Positions 40,459-50,230 of a stretch of 64,000 nucleotides of DNA are shown here, one piece after another; position 1 is the stretch's first letter, and every line of letters begins with the position of its first letter. The DNA is taken from the NCBI RefSeq assembly GCF_003287275.1, contig NZ_QEVW01000021.1, positions 1 through 64,000 on the forward strand, read 5' to 3'. The translations under genes and the position numbers were made by a program. The stretch comes from Paenibacillus taichungensis. GTDB lineage: Bacteria; Bacillota; Bacilli; Paenibacillales; Paenibacillaceae. The notes below the pieces were generated by a model. That model had not been told where the DNA came from. It was given only the letters and a program-made list of their open reading frames with translations, and made no database searches.

Positions 40459-42966
40459 ATGATGGAAAAGTGGAATGTCATTCAATTTCCGGGAATGAAA
40501 GCTGGTAAAGGAGGTACAGAAGCTCGGGAGGAGCTGTCAGTACGTCTCAAACAGTGGATTAGCTCCCGCAAGGCCGTCCAGATCGTTGCTGCACGGAAAT
40601 GGGTGCTGCTTCTTACCTTTATGGGATTTTTGCTGGGCAAGGCCATGATTCTGAATGAATTATCGCCCTTTGCGATTGCTTATTTTGCGGTTATCGCCTT
40701 CATGCGCAGGGATTACATTATTCCGGTAGGGGCTGCGTTGCTGGCAGGAAGTCTCTTCGCTCCGTTTCCGGTACCTCTGATTGTTGCTTCGGAGCTCGCC
40801 ATCTTCTATCTGTTGTTCAGAGGCCTGGAGTCTTATGACCGCGCTGAATTATCTTATGCGCCAACGATGGTGTTTACGACTACTTTTATGGTCAAGTTAT
40901 TCGCCGTCGTCATTGGGCCGTCTTTCAGCTGGTACGCCATGCTCATGCTCACGATGGATTCCGTACTCAGCTTTGTGCTTACCCTGGTTTTCATACAGGC
41001 TATACCGATCTTCACGTATCGCAAAAAAAAATTCAACCTAAAGAACGAGGAGATCCTCTGTCTGATCATTTTGCTGGCTTCCGTGATGACCGGGGCGGTG
41101 GGCTGGACAATTCAATCCCTGTCCGTGGAGCATATGCTCTCCCGATATCTCATTCTGATTTTCGCGCTGGTGGGCGGAGCCCCCCTTGGAGCCTCGGTTG
41201 GGGTCATTACTGGTCTCATTCTGAGTCTGGCCGATATGTCTGCGGTATATCAGATGAGTCTGCTTGCTTTTGCTGGCATGCTGGCGGGTATGCTCAGGGA
41301 AGGAAAACGTGCGGCGGTTGCTCTGGGCATGCTGCTTGGTTCCTCCATTCTATCCATATATCTGGGTGGTCCCGGAGATGTCATGAATTCTTTATGGGAG
41401 ACATGTGCAGCCATTGTTCTGTTTATGTTAACGCCAAAAAGTATGCTCACGGCAATATCCAAATATGTTCCTGGCACGCAGGATCATACGAAGTCGCAGC
41501 ATGAATATGCGAAGAGAATACGGGATGTCACCGCAGAACGGGTTACCCGCTTCTCGCAAGTATTCCGTCAATTGTCACGCAGCTTCGATCAGATGTCCGG
41601 CGCGGGGGAGCCGGTACAGAACGAAGGCGGGATGGAGCATTTCATGAATGCTGTAGCCGAAGGCACATGCTCAGGATGCTTTAAGAAGGCGCAATGCTGG
41701 GATTCGAAGTTTATTCAAACCTATAAATATATGACCGATGTGATGAGTTCCATTGAAGCCAACCCGGAGATGTCAGGCAAGCAGATTCCGGTGGAATGGA
41801 ACAGGGTATGTGCGAAACCGGAGGAGGTACTTGAAGTGATGCGCGCCCAGTACGGTCTGCATCAACATAACATGCAATGGAAACGTCAGATTATAGATAG
41901 TCGACAGCTGGTTGCAGAGCAATTATCAGGGGTATCCCAGGTAATGGAGGACCTGGCGAAAGAAATTCAACGGGAAAGTGAGGAAATGGTACAACAGGAG
42001 GAGCAGATTCGAGATGCGCTTGAATCGTTAGGTCTGTCCATACATTCTATTGAAATCATTAATCTGGAAGCGGGGAATGTGGAAATTGAGATTGTTCATG
42101 CCTATACACGCGGATTTGACGAGTGCCGGAAAATGATCGCTCCGCTGATCTCGGATGTACTGGATGAGCATATCGCCGTCTTGAACGAGACGATGCTCGA
42201 CCCTCGCCAAGGACTGGCGACAGTCACCTTTGGCTCTGCCAAAACGTTTGAGATAACAACGGGTGTTGCTGCTGCCGCCAAAGGGGGAGATGTGATGTCC
42301 GGGGACAGTTTCAGTACGGTTGAACTGGGCAATGGTACATTTGCAGTTGCGCTTAGTGATGGCATGGGTAATGGGGAACGCGCACGCATGGAGAGCAGTG
42401 CTGCGCTAAATATACTAGAGCAGTTGTTACAGTCGGGCATGGATGAAAAGCTGGCGATCAAATCGGTGAATTCCGTTCTGATGTTGCGTTCTCCTGAAGA
42501 AATGTATGCAACGGTCGATATGGCTCTGATCGATGAATATACGGCAGAGACCACATTTATGAAAATCGGATCGACTCCAAGTTTCATTAAGCGAGGGCAG
42601 GAGGTTATTCAGGTTTCGGCAAGCAATCTGCCGATTGGAATTATTAAAGATATTGAGGTGGATCTGGTAACCGTACAGCTTCAGCCAGGGGATGTTTTAA
42701 TTATGATGACTGATGGCATCTATGATGCGCCAGGGTATGCCGTCAATAAAGAACTTTGGATGAAGCGGCTCATACAGGAAATTGATAGTGATGATCCTCA
42801 GGAAGTAGCAGATTGTCTGCTTGAAAGTGTTATTCGTTACCAGCAAAATGAGATCTATGATGACATGACTGTAATTGTAGGCAAAATAGAACATTATCGC
42901 CCGGAGTGGGCGACATTGAGAGTCCCCGGAATAAGCCGGATGGAGCGTCCGCGCACCGTTAGTTAA
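40459..42966 (+). CDS. spoIIE: Stage II sporulation phosphatase SpoIIE
   Basis: Membrane-bound PP2C phosphatase that dephosphorylates SpoIIAA to release sigma-F and helps build the polar septum. The 835-residue protein has about ten N-terminal helices (residues 55-320), a long linker that oligomerises and binds FtsZ, and a C-terminal PP2C domain with metal ligands in MSGDSFSTVE near residue 613, ALSDGMGNGE, MMTDGIYD and DDMTVIV. An in-frame GTG at 40369 lies in the promoter region, so ATG 40459 (or 40462) with GGGGTG upstream is preferred. Confidence 0.96.
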   Translation: MMEKWNVIQFPGMKAGKGGTEAREELSVRLKQWISSRKAVQIVAARKWVLLLTFMGFLLGKAMILNELSPFAIAYFAVIAFMRRDYIIPVGAALLAGSLFAPFPVPLIVASELAIFYLLFRGLESYDRAELSYAPTMVFTTTFMVKLFAVVIGPSFSWYAMLMLTMDSVLSFVLTLVFIQAIPIFTYRKKKFNLKNEEILCLIILLASVMTGAVGWTIQSLSVEHMLSRYLILIFALVGGAPLGASVGVITGLILSLADMSAVYQMSLLAFAGMLAGMLREGKRAAVALGMLLGSSILSIYLGGPGDVMNSLWETCAAIVLFMLTPKSMLTAISKYVPGTQDHTKSQHEYAKRIRDVTAERVTRFSQVFRQLSRSFDQMSGAGEPVQNEGGMEHFMNAVAEGTCSGCFKKAQCWDSKFIQTYKYMTDVMSSIEANPEMSGKQIPVEWNRVCAKPEEVLEVMRAQYGLHQHNMQWKRQIIDSRQLVAEQLSGVSQVMEDLAKEIQRESEEMVQQEEQIRDALESLGLSIHSIEIINLEAGNVEIEIVHAYTRGFDECRKMIAPLISDVLDEHIAVLNETMLDPRQGLATVTFGSAKTFEITTGVAAAAKGGDVMSGDSFSTVELGNGTFAVALSDGMGNGERARMESSAALNILEQLLQSGMDEKLAIKSVNSVLMLRSPEEMYATVDMALIDEYTAETTFMKIGSTPSFIKRGQEVIQVSASNLPIGIIKDIEVDLVTVQLQPGDVLIMMTDGIYDAPGYAVNKELWMKRLIQEIDSDDPQEVADCLLESVIRYQQNEIYDDMTVIVGKIEHYRPEWATLRVPGISRMERPRTVS

Positions 42967-43051
42967 TTGCATATTCCTCTGTTTGAAGTCTCTTCATTCT
43001 GGCAATGCTAGTCATAGAGTTGGAGAGTAACCCAAAACGGAGGGATATCGG

Positions 43052-43804
43052 ATGAAACAAATCTTATTGATCACCGACGGTTGTTCCAATGTAGGTGCCA
43101 GCCCGGTGCTGGCTGCGGCGGAAGCGCGGGAAGAGGGAATTACGGTCAACGTGGTCGGTGTTATTGATTATGGAACCATTGGTGAGTTGGGCAGTCGGGA
43201 AATCGAGGATATTGCCAAAGCCGGAGGTGGAATCAGTCAGATCGTAGGCACCAGACAGCTTGCCCACACGATGCAGATGATGACCAGAAAAACAGTGGTT
43301 CAGACCATTCAACAGGCGGTTAATAGAGAGTTAACACAAATTCTGGGTGAGCAAGAGCCGAAAACGGTAACTGACCTTGAACCGGCTAAACGTGCACAGG
43401 TGGTTGAAGTGATGGAGGATATGGCGGAGACAACACCGCTTCAAGTCGTTCTTCTCATTGATGTAAGTGCCAGTATGAAGCCGAAGCTCGCAGCTGTGGA
43501 GGAAGGGATTCGGGATTTAATGCTTAGCTTGCAGGCACGTATGGGTCAGAGCCATCTTTCCGTCTTTCATTTTCCTGGACGACATAGCGGAGAAGAAGCT
43601 GTCATGGACATCGACTGGACAGTTGACCCGAGCCGTGTTCGTTCGCTATTTGGACGTTTGCAAATGAAGGGAGCGACGCCGACAGGTCCTGCGATTCAAA
43701 GGGTGATTGATTTTTACCGTTATGGTACACTGGAGGGACAGCAGGAAATAGAAGGGAACTATCGCATTGAAAGAGAAGGGATGCTCGGTGACAACGTTGT
43801 CTGA
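43052..43804 (+). CDS. yabS: YabS-like von Willebrand factor A protein
   Basis: A 250-residue protein with the VWA metal-site motif DVSASMKPK near residue 138 and a second VWA-like start, LLITDGCSNVGASP, at the N-terminus. VWA domains usually bind partner proteins through a metal ion. It stands between spoIIE and a protein kinase, as in B. subtilis, where yabS is cotranscribed with yabT. GGAGGGATATCGG precedes the ATG. Its role is unproven. It overlaps yabT. Confidence 0.85.
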   Translation: MKQILLITDGCSNVGASPVLAAAEAREEGITVNVVGVIDYGTIGELGSREIEDIAKAGGGISQIVGTRQLAHTMQMMTRKTVVQTIQQAVNRELTQILGEQEPKTVTDLEPAKRAQVVEVMEDMAETTPLQVVLLIDVSASMKPKLAAVEEGIRDLMLSLQARMGQSHLSVFHFPGRHSGEEAVMDIDWTVDPSRVRSLFGRLQMKGATPTGPAIQRVIDFYRYGTLEGQQEIEGNYRIEREGMLGDNVV

Positions 43805-44735
43805 CGCCTCTTTCCCGCCAGGAACAGTCATCATAGGGAAATGGAATCGCAGCCGTTATACGATTCGGAAGCTGCTGGGCAAAGGAGCCAATGGCATCGT
43901 TTTTCTTGTCCAGCGGGGTGAGAATGGCAAACATTATGCGCTTAAAATGGGATTTGACCCTGTAGATCTGCAATCGGAAATTAATGTGCTCAAATCTTTT
44001 CAATTACAGCGTAATCATGAGGCCCTTCGGCAGAGTGGCATTCCTTCTTATTTGAAAGATGTGGATGACTACGCCATTCGTGGTCGTGATATTCCCTTTT
44101 ATGTGATGCGTTACGTTCGGGGGGAGTCTCTGCACCACTTCATTAGGCGCCAGGGAACGGACTGGACACTCCTGGTTGGACTCAGACTATTGCAGAAGTT
44201 GGCTCAATTGCATCAGGCTGGATGGGTGTTTGGTGACCTCAAACCTCAAAATGTACTGGTTTCGGATTATGGGCAGGTAGAACTTATCGACTATGGCGGA
44301 GTGACTTCTATCGGCCGGAGTGTCAAGCAGTTCACTGAATGGTATGATCGCGGATTCTGGAATGCGGGCAGCCGAACAGCAGATGGAACATATGATGTGT
44401 TTGCTTTTGCCCTATTATTGATTCATGTACTTGAAGCTGATGCACTCAAAGCGCTGGCTGCAGAGGGATTACCTCAACTGCGGAGTGTAAACCAGCTCAC
44501 AGCTCTCGTGGAGCGCAGCGAGCGTCTCCGTCCTTTTCGAAACTGGACTATTCAGGCATTACGAGGTCAATTTCAGGATGCCGGACACGCAGCTAAGGTT
44601 TGGAAAGAGATGATGGCGCGCCCTTCTCCTCTTCGTCGCCGTTCCAAAAGTACAACACCGCGATGGCTCAAAAATGCATTTGCCGTATCCGTTATATTAC
44701 TTATTGGGGTACTCATCTATGCACTGCGATTCTGA
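43788..44735 (+). CDS. yabT: Ser/Thr protein kinase YabT
   Basis: Hanks-type kinase active in sporulation and DNA damage response in B. subtilis. A GKGANGIVFL glycine loop lies near residue 32, an ALKMG lysine near 50, and a FGDLKPQN catalytic loop near 145, lacking the usual histidine before the aspartate as in B. subtilis YabT. IDYGG replaces DFG, and GFWNAGSRTADG lies in the activation region. A single membrane span near residues 295-315 ends the protein without an extracellular domain. Starts at TTG 43767 or GTG 43788 are both possible; the latter has GAGAAGGGA 6 nt upstream. It overlaps yabS by 17 nt or more. Confidence 0.9.
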   Translation: MTTLSDASFPPGTVIIGKWNRSRYTIRKLLGKGANGIVFLVQRGENGKHYALKMGFDPVDLQSEINVLKSFQLQRNHEALRQSGIPSYLKDVDDYAIRGRDIPFYVMRYVRGESLHHFIRRQGTDWTLLVGLRLLQKLAQLHQAGWVFGDLKPQNVLVSDYGQVELIDYGGVTSIGRSVKQFTEWYDRGFWNAGSRTADGTYDVFAFALLLIHVLEADALKALAAEGLPQLRSVNQLTALVERSERLRPFRNWTIQALRGQFQDAGHAAKVWKEMMARPSPLRRRSKSTTPRWLKNAFAVSVILLIGVLIYALRF

Positions 44736-44779
44736 CCTATGAGAGTGCATATACATAACGTAAGGAATGAGGAACAGGT

Positions 44780-46219
44780 ATGGAGGCTTTACGCTGGAAC
44801 AAGCTGGTGAATAACGTGCTGGATGCAGCGGAAGAGCATCAGTTATGGGTTCCCGGGGATCGGATTGTCGTCGCAGTATCGGGCGGACCGGACTCGGTGG
44901 CTTTTTTGCATATCATGCATGAGATCAGTACTAGGCATGTTCCGCTGGAATTGATTTGCGCCCATGTACATCATGGCTTTCGGATTGAATCTGATCATGA
45001 AGCCGAGATGATGAGGGCACTTGCTCATCAACTGGGCATTGCATTCGAATGGGTGAAGGCCGATGTACCTTCTTATATGAAGCTTACCGGTCAAGGCTCT
45101 CAGGAAGCTGCACGCAACAAACGATATGAGTTTTTGCATGAAGTGGCTGCCAAACACAATGCGGCGAGCATTGCACTGGCCCATCATGCCGACGATCAAG
45201 CAGAGACGGTTATGCTCCATTTGCTGCGTGGGAGTGGTCTTTCCGGACTCGCAGGAATGAAGTTTAAAAGGCGAGAAAAAAATGTGGAACTTATTCGTCC
45301 ATGCCTTCGTATAAACAAGACAGACCTTGTAGAAGCTTGTAATACCCAGGGTTTTCTGTATTTTAATGATGAAAGCAATTCCCTGCGTAAATATCGGCGT
45401 AATGCCATTCGCTTGGATGTGCTTCCTTTTTTGGGGCAATATAATGGACAGTTAACGCCGTCTTTGAATCGACTTGCCGAAATTGTAGGTGATGAAGACG
45501 ATTTCATGGAACAAGGTGCATATGACGCATACAGGTGTCTAGTGCAGGCGAACGGCGGAAGGCAAACCTTTGAGGTGCCTTCCTTTTTGAAGTTACATGT
45601 CGCTTTACAACGAAGGTTGATTAAACTAATATTGAATTATCTGCCTTTGGACAGTGATTTTGTCGACTTTACCCGTATTGAGACCATTCGCCGCAAGGTT
45701 ATTCAACCTGACGCGACGACCTGGAGCCTGGATATAGGACAGACACTCGCCTGCACCCGGGAGTATGATCTGATCTCTTTCGGCATACGGACTGACGTAC
45801 AGGATCAATCTTACGAATATCGTCTTGCTCAATGGAGCGGAACTTATGAGCTTTCTCTCGCGGAAATCGACCGGAATGTTCGGATCGTTCCGATGAGTCC
45901 CGAGGATTATCATGTACCGGAATCGGCGGACCATGCCGCATTTGATGCGGATCAACTGCTTATGCCGCTGGTTGTGCGTTCACGGTTACCTGGAGATACC
46001 ATGAAAGTGATGGGATTAAACGGAAGCAAAAAGGTGAAAAATATTTTCATCGATGAGAAAATTCCCCCTTCTGTCCGTTCACGGGTTCCCGTGGTATGTG
46101 ATGGAGCAGGCAATATCATCTGGTTACCGGGTGTTCGCCGGTCTAGTGTAGCTCCTGTCAGGGAGGATACTTCCGCAATCCTGTACATGACTGTAGGCGA
46201 TTCAGCGATTCAGGGGTAG
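44780..46219 (+). CDS. tilS: tRNA(Ile)-lysidine synthase
   Basis: Converts the wobble C34 of tRNA-Ile2 to lysidine, so the tRNA reads AUA. The 479-residue protein has the PP-loop ATP motif VAVSGGPDSVAFLH near residue 33, HVHHGFR with the following catalytic HADDQAETVMLHLLRG near residue 134, and TilS-specific C-terminal domains. GAGGAACAGG precedes the ATG weakly. It is essential in Bacillus. It is followed by hpt and ftsH as in B. subtilis, where TilS and Hpt act together to control ftsH transcription. Confidence 0.96.
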   Translation: MEALRWNKLVNNVLDAAEEHQLWVPGDRIVVAVSGGPDSVAFLHIMHEISTRHVPLELICAHVHHGFRIESDHEAEMMRALAHQLGIAFEWVKADVPSYMKLTGQGSQEAARNKRYEFLHEVAAKHNAASIALAHHADDQAETVMLHLLRGSGLSGLAGMKFKRREKNVELIRPCLRINKTDLVEACNTQGFLYFNDESNSLRKYRRNAIRLDVLPFLGQYNGQLTPSLNRLAEIVGDEDDFMEQGAYDAYRCLVQANGGRQTFEVPSFLKLHVALQRRLIKLILNYLPLDSDFVDFTRIETIRRKVIQPDATTWSLDIGQTLACTREYDLISFGIRTDVQDQSYEYRLAQWSGTYELSLAEIDRNVRIVPMSPEDYHVPESADHAAFDADQLLMPLVVRSRLPGDTMKVMGLNGSKKVKNIFIDEKIPPSVRSRVPVVCDGAGNIIWLPGVRRSSVAPVREDTSAILYMTVGDSAIQG

Positions 46220-46272
46220 TGGTTATGGTTCAGGTAAGGCTTTCATATGTATAACTTAGGAGGTTCGCACAG

Positions 46273-46812
46273 TTGCAGAACGACATTCAGGAAGTATTGA
46301 TCAGTGAAGAAGAGATTCAGAGTAAAATCAAGGAATTAGGCGCAACAATAAGTGCCGAATATGCAAATCGCAATCCTTTGGTCATTTGTGTGCTCAAGGG
46401 TGCGTTTATATTTATGGCTGATTTGGTTAAGAACATTACGGTACCTGTTGAGATGGATTTCATGGCAGTATCGAGTTATGGTGCTTCCACCAAATCATCT
46501 GGCGTTGTCAAAATCATTAAGGATCTGGATGAATCCGTTGAGGGACGCGAGGTTCTGATTGTAGAGGACATTATTGATAGTGGACTCACGCTCAGTTATC
46601 TGATCGAACTCTTGCAGAACCGCGGTGCTGAATCGGTCCGCGTAGTTACGCTATTTGACAAGCCTTCAGGTCGCAAAGTCGAACTTGAAGCTCATTACAC
46701 CGGATTTGACATTCCAGACGCATTCATCGTTGGCTATGGCCTGGATTATGCCGAGAAGTACCGGAACCTCCCTTACATCGGGATTCTGAAACCGGAAGTT
46801 TACAGCAACTAA
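46273..46812 (+). CDS. hpt: Hypoxanthine-guanine phosphoribosyltransferase
   Basis: Salvages hypoxanthine and guanine with PRPP. The 179-residue protein has VICVLKGAFIFMADL near residue 37 and the PRPP loop VLIVEDIIDSGLTL near residue 95. The start is TTG 46273 with TAGGAGG 9 nt upstream. Located between tilS and ftsH as in B. subtilis. Confidence 0.96.
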   Translation: MQNDIQEVLISEEEIQSKIKELGATISAEYANRNPLVICVLKGAFIFMADLVKNITVPVEMDFMAVSSYGASTKSSGVVKIIKDLDESVEGREVLIVEDIIDSGLTLSYLIELLQNRGAESVRVVTLFDKPSGRKVELEAHYTGFDIPDAFIVGYGLDYAEKYRNLPYIGILKPEVYSN

Positions 46813-46854
46813 TGCTTAAGCTAGTTCCAAGCCCATATCTGTTGGTGGCTTCTG

Positions 46855-46884
46855 TTGAGAAGCTACGTTGGGCTATGTTAAAAT
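46855..46884 (+). promoter_or_regulatory. Probable sigma-A promoter of ftsH
   Basis: TTGAGA at 46855-46860 and TAAAAT at 46879-46884 with an 18-nt spacer, 30 nt before the ftsH ATG. Confidence 0.55.
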
Positions 46885-46913
46885 AATTACAGTGTCTCGA
46901 GAGGAGGTAGGGG

Positions 46914-48959
46914 ATGAATCGGTTCATCCGGAATTCTGCTTTTTATTTGATTCTTTTTTTAGTTGTGGTGGGGATAGTCCAGTTCGTCAGCAATGGCGGC
47001 GAAGCCACCGATAATCCTAGATATGATCAGTTGCGCGCTGCGATCAAGGCCAACAACGTCTCTGAATTGACGGTTCAATTCAACGGTCAGACGTACCTCG
47101 TGACCGGTCAATACAGGGAGACGCCTGACGGAGCCAAATCAGAAAATTTCTCAACGTATATTCCTCCTACGGATGAGGCAATTAGTGAGCTTGTAACTGC
47201 AAGCGAAACGAACAAATTCCAATATCATCAGGAACCTATGAAAGGTGACAGCATCTGGTTGACGTTGCTGACTTCCTTCATTCCTTTGATCATTATGTTC
47301 CTGCTGTTCTTCTTCCTGTTTAATCAGGCACAAGGCGGCGGCGGTAAAGTAATGAACTTTGGTAAAAGCCGTGCTCGTCTCTATAACGAAGAGAAAAAAC
47401 GGGTTACATTTGAAGATGTTGCGGGTGCTGACGAAGAGAAGCAGGAGCTTGTTGAAGTCGTGGACTTCCTCAAGGACCCTCGTAAATTCGCAGCAGTAGG
47501 TGCAAGAATTCCGAAAGGCGTATTGCTTGTAGGTCCTCCGGGTACAGGTAAAACCTTGCTCGCTCGTGCTGTTGCTGGTGAAGCGGGTGTACCATTCTTC
47601 AGTATTTCCGGTTCTGACTTCGTTGAAATGTTTGTCGGTGTCGGTGCATCTCGTGTACGTGACTTGTTTGAAAATGCGAAGAAAAACGCCCCATGTATCA
47701 TCTTTATCGATGAGATCGATGCTGTAGGACGTCAGCGTGGTGCTGGCCTTGGTGGTGGTCACGATGAACGTGAACAAACACTCAACCAGTTGCTCGTTGA
47801 AATGGACGGATTCGGAGCCAATGAAGGTATTATCATTGTTGCTGCAACGAACCGTGCTGATATTTTGGACCCTGCCTTGCTGCGTCCAGGACGTTTTGAC
47901 CGTCAAATTACGGTTGACCGCCCTGACGTGAGAGGTCGTGAAGCAGTTCTGAAAGTACACTCACGCAACAAACCACTCACCAAAGATGTGAAGCTGGACA
48001 TTATTGCGAAGCGTACTACCGGATTCTCCGGTGCAGATTTGGAAAATCTCTTGAATGAAGCGGCATTGCTTGCGGCACGTCGTAATCGCAGAGATATTTC
48101 TATGAAAGAAGTTGACGAGGCGATTGACCGTGTCATCGTTGGTACGGAGAAGAAAAGCCGTGTTATCAGTGACCGTGAAAAACGTATTGTCGCTTATCAC
48201 GAAGCAGGTCATACCATTGTAGGTTACTTCCTGGAACATGCCGATATGGTACATAAAGTTACCATTATTCCGCGCGGACGTGCGGGTGGATATGTAATCA
48301 TGTTACCAAAAGAAGATCGTATGCTTGTTACCAAGCAAGAATTGCTGGACAAAATTACAGGACTCCTTGGAGGCCGTGTATCCGAAGAACTGTTTATCGG
48401 TGAAATCGGTACGGGCGCATATAGTGACTTCCAACAAGCAACGGGTATCGTCCGTAGCATGGTTATGGAGTACGGTATGAGTGAGAAGCTGGGACCTATG
48501 CAGTTTGGTAGTTCACAGGGACAGGTATTCCTGGGTCGTGATATCGGTCACGAACAGAATTACTCGGATTCCATTGCATACGAGATTGATCAGGAAATGC
48601 AACGCTTTATTAACGAATGCTATGAGAAGTGTAAAGACTTGCTCGTTAAGCATTCCAAAGAAGTGCATCTGATCGCTCAAACGTTGTTGGAAGTGGAGAC
48701 TTTGGAAATGGATCAGATCAAGCAATTGATCGAGACCGGTTCTCTGACTCCAAAAGATGAAAACAGCAACGATGGCGAAGGTACGCCTAGCGAAGGCGGA
48801 GAGGCAATCATCGACAACATCGGTGATGTACGCGTCCGTATCCAAGGCAAAGATGAAACGCCTGAGCCACCAGCCGGAGATATTCCTAACGAAGCTCCGA
48901 ACCTGGACAAAGGAAACAGCAATGACCCAGATGATGGTGGAACGAAGCCAACGTCTTAA
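46914..48959 (+). CDS. ftsH: ATP-dependent zinc metalloprotease FtsH
   Basis: Membrane-anchored AAA+ protease that degrades misfolded and regulatory proteins and is needed for sporulation and stress response. The 681-residue protein has membrane spans near residues 5-24 and 117-140, a Walker A GPPGTGKT near residue 207, Walker B CIIFIDEIDAVG near 263, the arginine-finger region LRPGRFDRQI near 324, and the zinc-binding HEAGH near 429. The C-terminal tail is acidic and low-complexity, as in many Paenibacillus homologues. GAGAGGAGG precedes the ATG. Confidence 0.97.
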   Translation: MNRFIRNSAFYLILFLVVVGIVQFVSNGGEATDNPRYDQLRAAIKANNVSELTVQFNGQTYLVTGQYRETPDGAKSENFSTYIPPTDEAISELVTASETNKFQYHQEPMKGDSIWLTLLTSFIPLIIMFLLFFFLFNQAQGGGGKVMNFGKSRARLYNEEKKRVTFEDVAGADEEKQELVEVVDFLKDPRKFAAVGARIPKGVLLVGPPGTGKTLLARAVAGEAGVPFFSISGSDFVEMFVGVGASRVRDLFENAKKNAPCIIFIDEIDAVGRQRGAGLGGGHDEREQTLNQLLVEMDGFGANEGIIIVAATNRADILDPALLRPGRFDRQITVDRPDVRGREAVLKVHSRNKPLTKDVKLDIIAKRTTGFSGADLENLLNEAALLAARRNRRDISMKEVDEAIDRVIVGTEKKSRVISDREKRIVAYHEAGHTIVGYFLEHADMVHKVTIIPRGRAGGYVIMLPKEDRMLVTKQELLDKITGLLGGRVSEELFIGEIGTGAYSDFQQATGIVRSMVMEYGMSEKLGPMQFGSSQGQVFLGRDIGHEQNYSDSIAYEIDQEMQRFINECYEKCKDLLVKHSKEVHLIAQTLLEVETLEMDQIKQLIETGSLTPKDENSNDGEGTPSEGGEAIIDNIGDVRVRIQGKDETPEPPAGDIPNEAPNLDKGNSNDPDDGGTKPTS

Positions 48960-48996
48960 TTTATAACACAATCTGTCTATAGTGGCAGATGAAAAG

Positions 48997-49022
48997 GAGA
49001 GCCCTCGGGCTCTCTTTTTTTA
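48997..49022 (+). terminator. Terminator after ftsH
   Basis: GAGAGCC pairs with GGCTCTC over a 4-nt loop, followed by about eight T. Confidence 0.9.
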
Positions 49023-49123
49023 TGTATTCCTTCAAATTGTATAGATAATGATAACCGGGAGCTTTAGGGCGAACTACGTAGGAAATGGGCGGTTATGCCC
49101 TTGTTCTGGGGCGTTTTCATTTA

Positions 49124-49152
49124 TTGACAGAGTCGTGAACGTTGTGTACATT
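49124..49152 (+). promoter_or_regulatory. Sigma-A promoter of the nadABC operon
   Basis: TTGACA at 49124-49129 and TACATT at 49147-49152 with a 17-nt spacer, about 100 nt before the nadA start. No NadR/YrxA operator was recognised. Confidence 0.65.
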
Positions 49153-49255
49153 AGGTGTTAAACCGCTTGTGATTCGTTTCTCAAGCGAAAATAACGACTT
49201 GGATTTGCCATATAAAACAGCGTATGAGGCTGTCCCGATAAGGAGAGGATCACAG

Positions 49256-50194
49256 GTGGAAGCTCTGGCTTTAGAGCGCAAGGCTGAGATGAACCGGGAG
49301 CTGCGCGAGCGGCTGATGGAGTTGAAGAAGGAACGTAATGCTATTATTCTTGCCCATTATTATCAACGTGACGAGGTACAAGAGGTCGCTGATTTCCGGG
49401 GAGATTCGTTTTTGCTGGCTCAGAAGGCGGCACAAACCGATGCGGATGTTATCGTTTTCTGCGGGGTTCATTTTATGGGTGAAAGCGCTAAAATTCTTGC
49501 CCCTAACAAAACGGTTATCATCCCTGACGAACGTGCAGGCTGCCCAATGGCAGACATGGTGAACGTTGAAGGCTTACGTAAGTTGAAAGCACAGCACCCG
49601 AAGGCCAAAGTTGTAACGTACATCAATTCCTCAGCTGAGATCAAGGCAGAGACCGACATCTGTTGTACATCGGCCAATGCTGTCAGAGTCATTCAATCTG
49701 TTGATTCCGATGAAATCATCTGGGTACCGGATAAAAATCTGGGACATTATGTGCAACAACATACAGACAAGAAAATGATTATCTGGGAAGGTTACTGCAA
49801 TACCCATGATATGCTGACGGTCAAAGACGTGGTTGAGATGAGAGCGAAGCATCCAAATGCAGAGTTTGTTGTTCACCCGGAATGTCGTCCTGAGGTCGTA
49901 GAAATGGGTGATTTCGTAGGTAGCACAACCGCCATTCTGGAATACTGTAAGAATTCGTCCGCTAAAGAATTTATCGTAGGGACTGAGGACGGTACTGGAT
50001 ACCAATTGCGTCTCGATAGTCCGGATAAACAATTCCACTTTGCTACGAAGTTCCTTGTATGTCCGAATATGAAGGTCAACAACTTGAAAAAGCTGGTTAA
50101 ATGTCTGGAAACGATGAAGCCGCAGATTTACGTGCCACCGGCTGTTGCTGACAAAGCCAGAGAATCACTAGAGCGCATGTTACTGGTGAAGTAG
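49256..50194 (+). CDS. nadA: Quinolinate synthase NadA
   Basis: [4Fe-4S] enzyme that condenses iminoaspartate and dihydroxyacetone phosphate to quinolinate in NAD synthesis. The 312-residue protein shows ILAHYYQRDEVQEVADF, the conserved cysteines in VIFCGVHFMGESAK, EGYCNTHD and FLVCPNMK, and HPECRPEV. GTG 49256 has AAGGAGAGG about 7 nt upstream; the longer frame from 49142 overlaps the promoter. First gene of a nadA-nadB-nadC operon inserted between ftsH and coaX, unlike B. subtilis. Confidence 0.96.
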   Translation: MEALALERKAEMNRELRERLMELKKERNAIILAHYYQRDEVQEVADFRGDSFLLAQKAAQTDADVIVFCGVHFMGESAKILAPNKTVIIPDERAGCPMADMVNVEGLRKLKAQHPKAKVVTYINSSAEIKAETDICCTSANAVRVIQSVDSDEIIWVPDKNLGHYVQQHTDKKMIIWEGYCNTHDMLTVKDVVEMRAKHPNAEFVVHPECRPEVVEMGDFVGSTTAILEYCKNSSAKEFIVGTEDGTGYQLRLDSPDKQFHFATKFLVCPNMKVNNLKKLVKCLETMKPQIYVPPAVADKARESLERMLLVK

Positions 50195-50230
50195 CATGCG
50201 CTACTCTTGCTCCAAGACAGGTGAAATAAC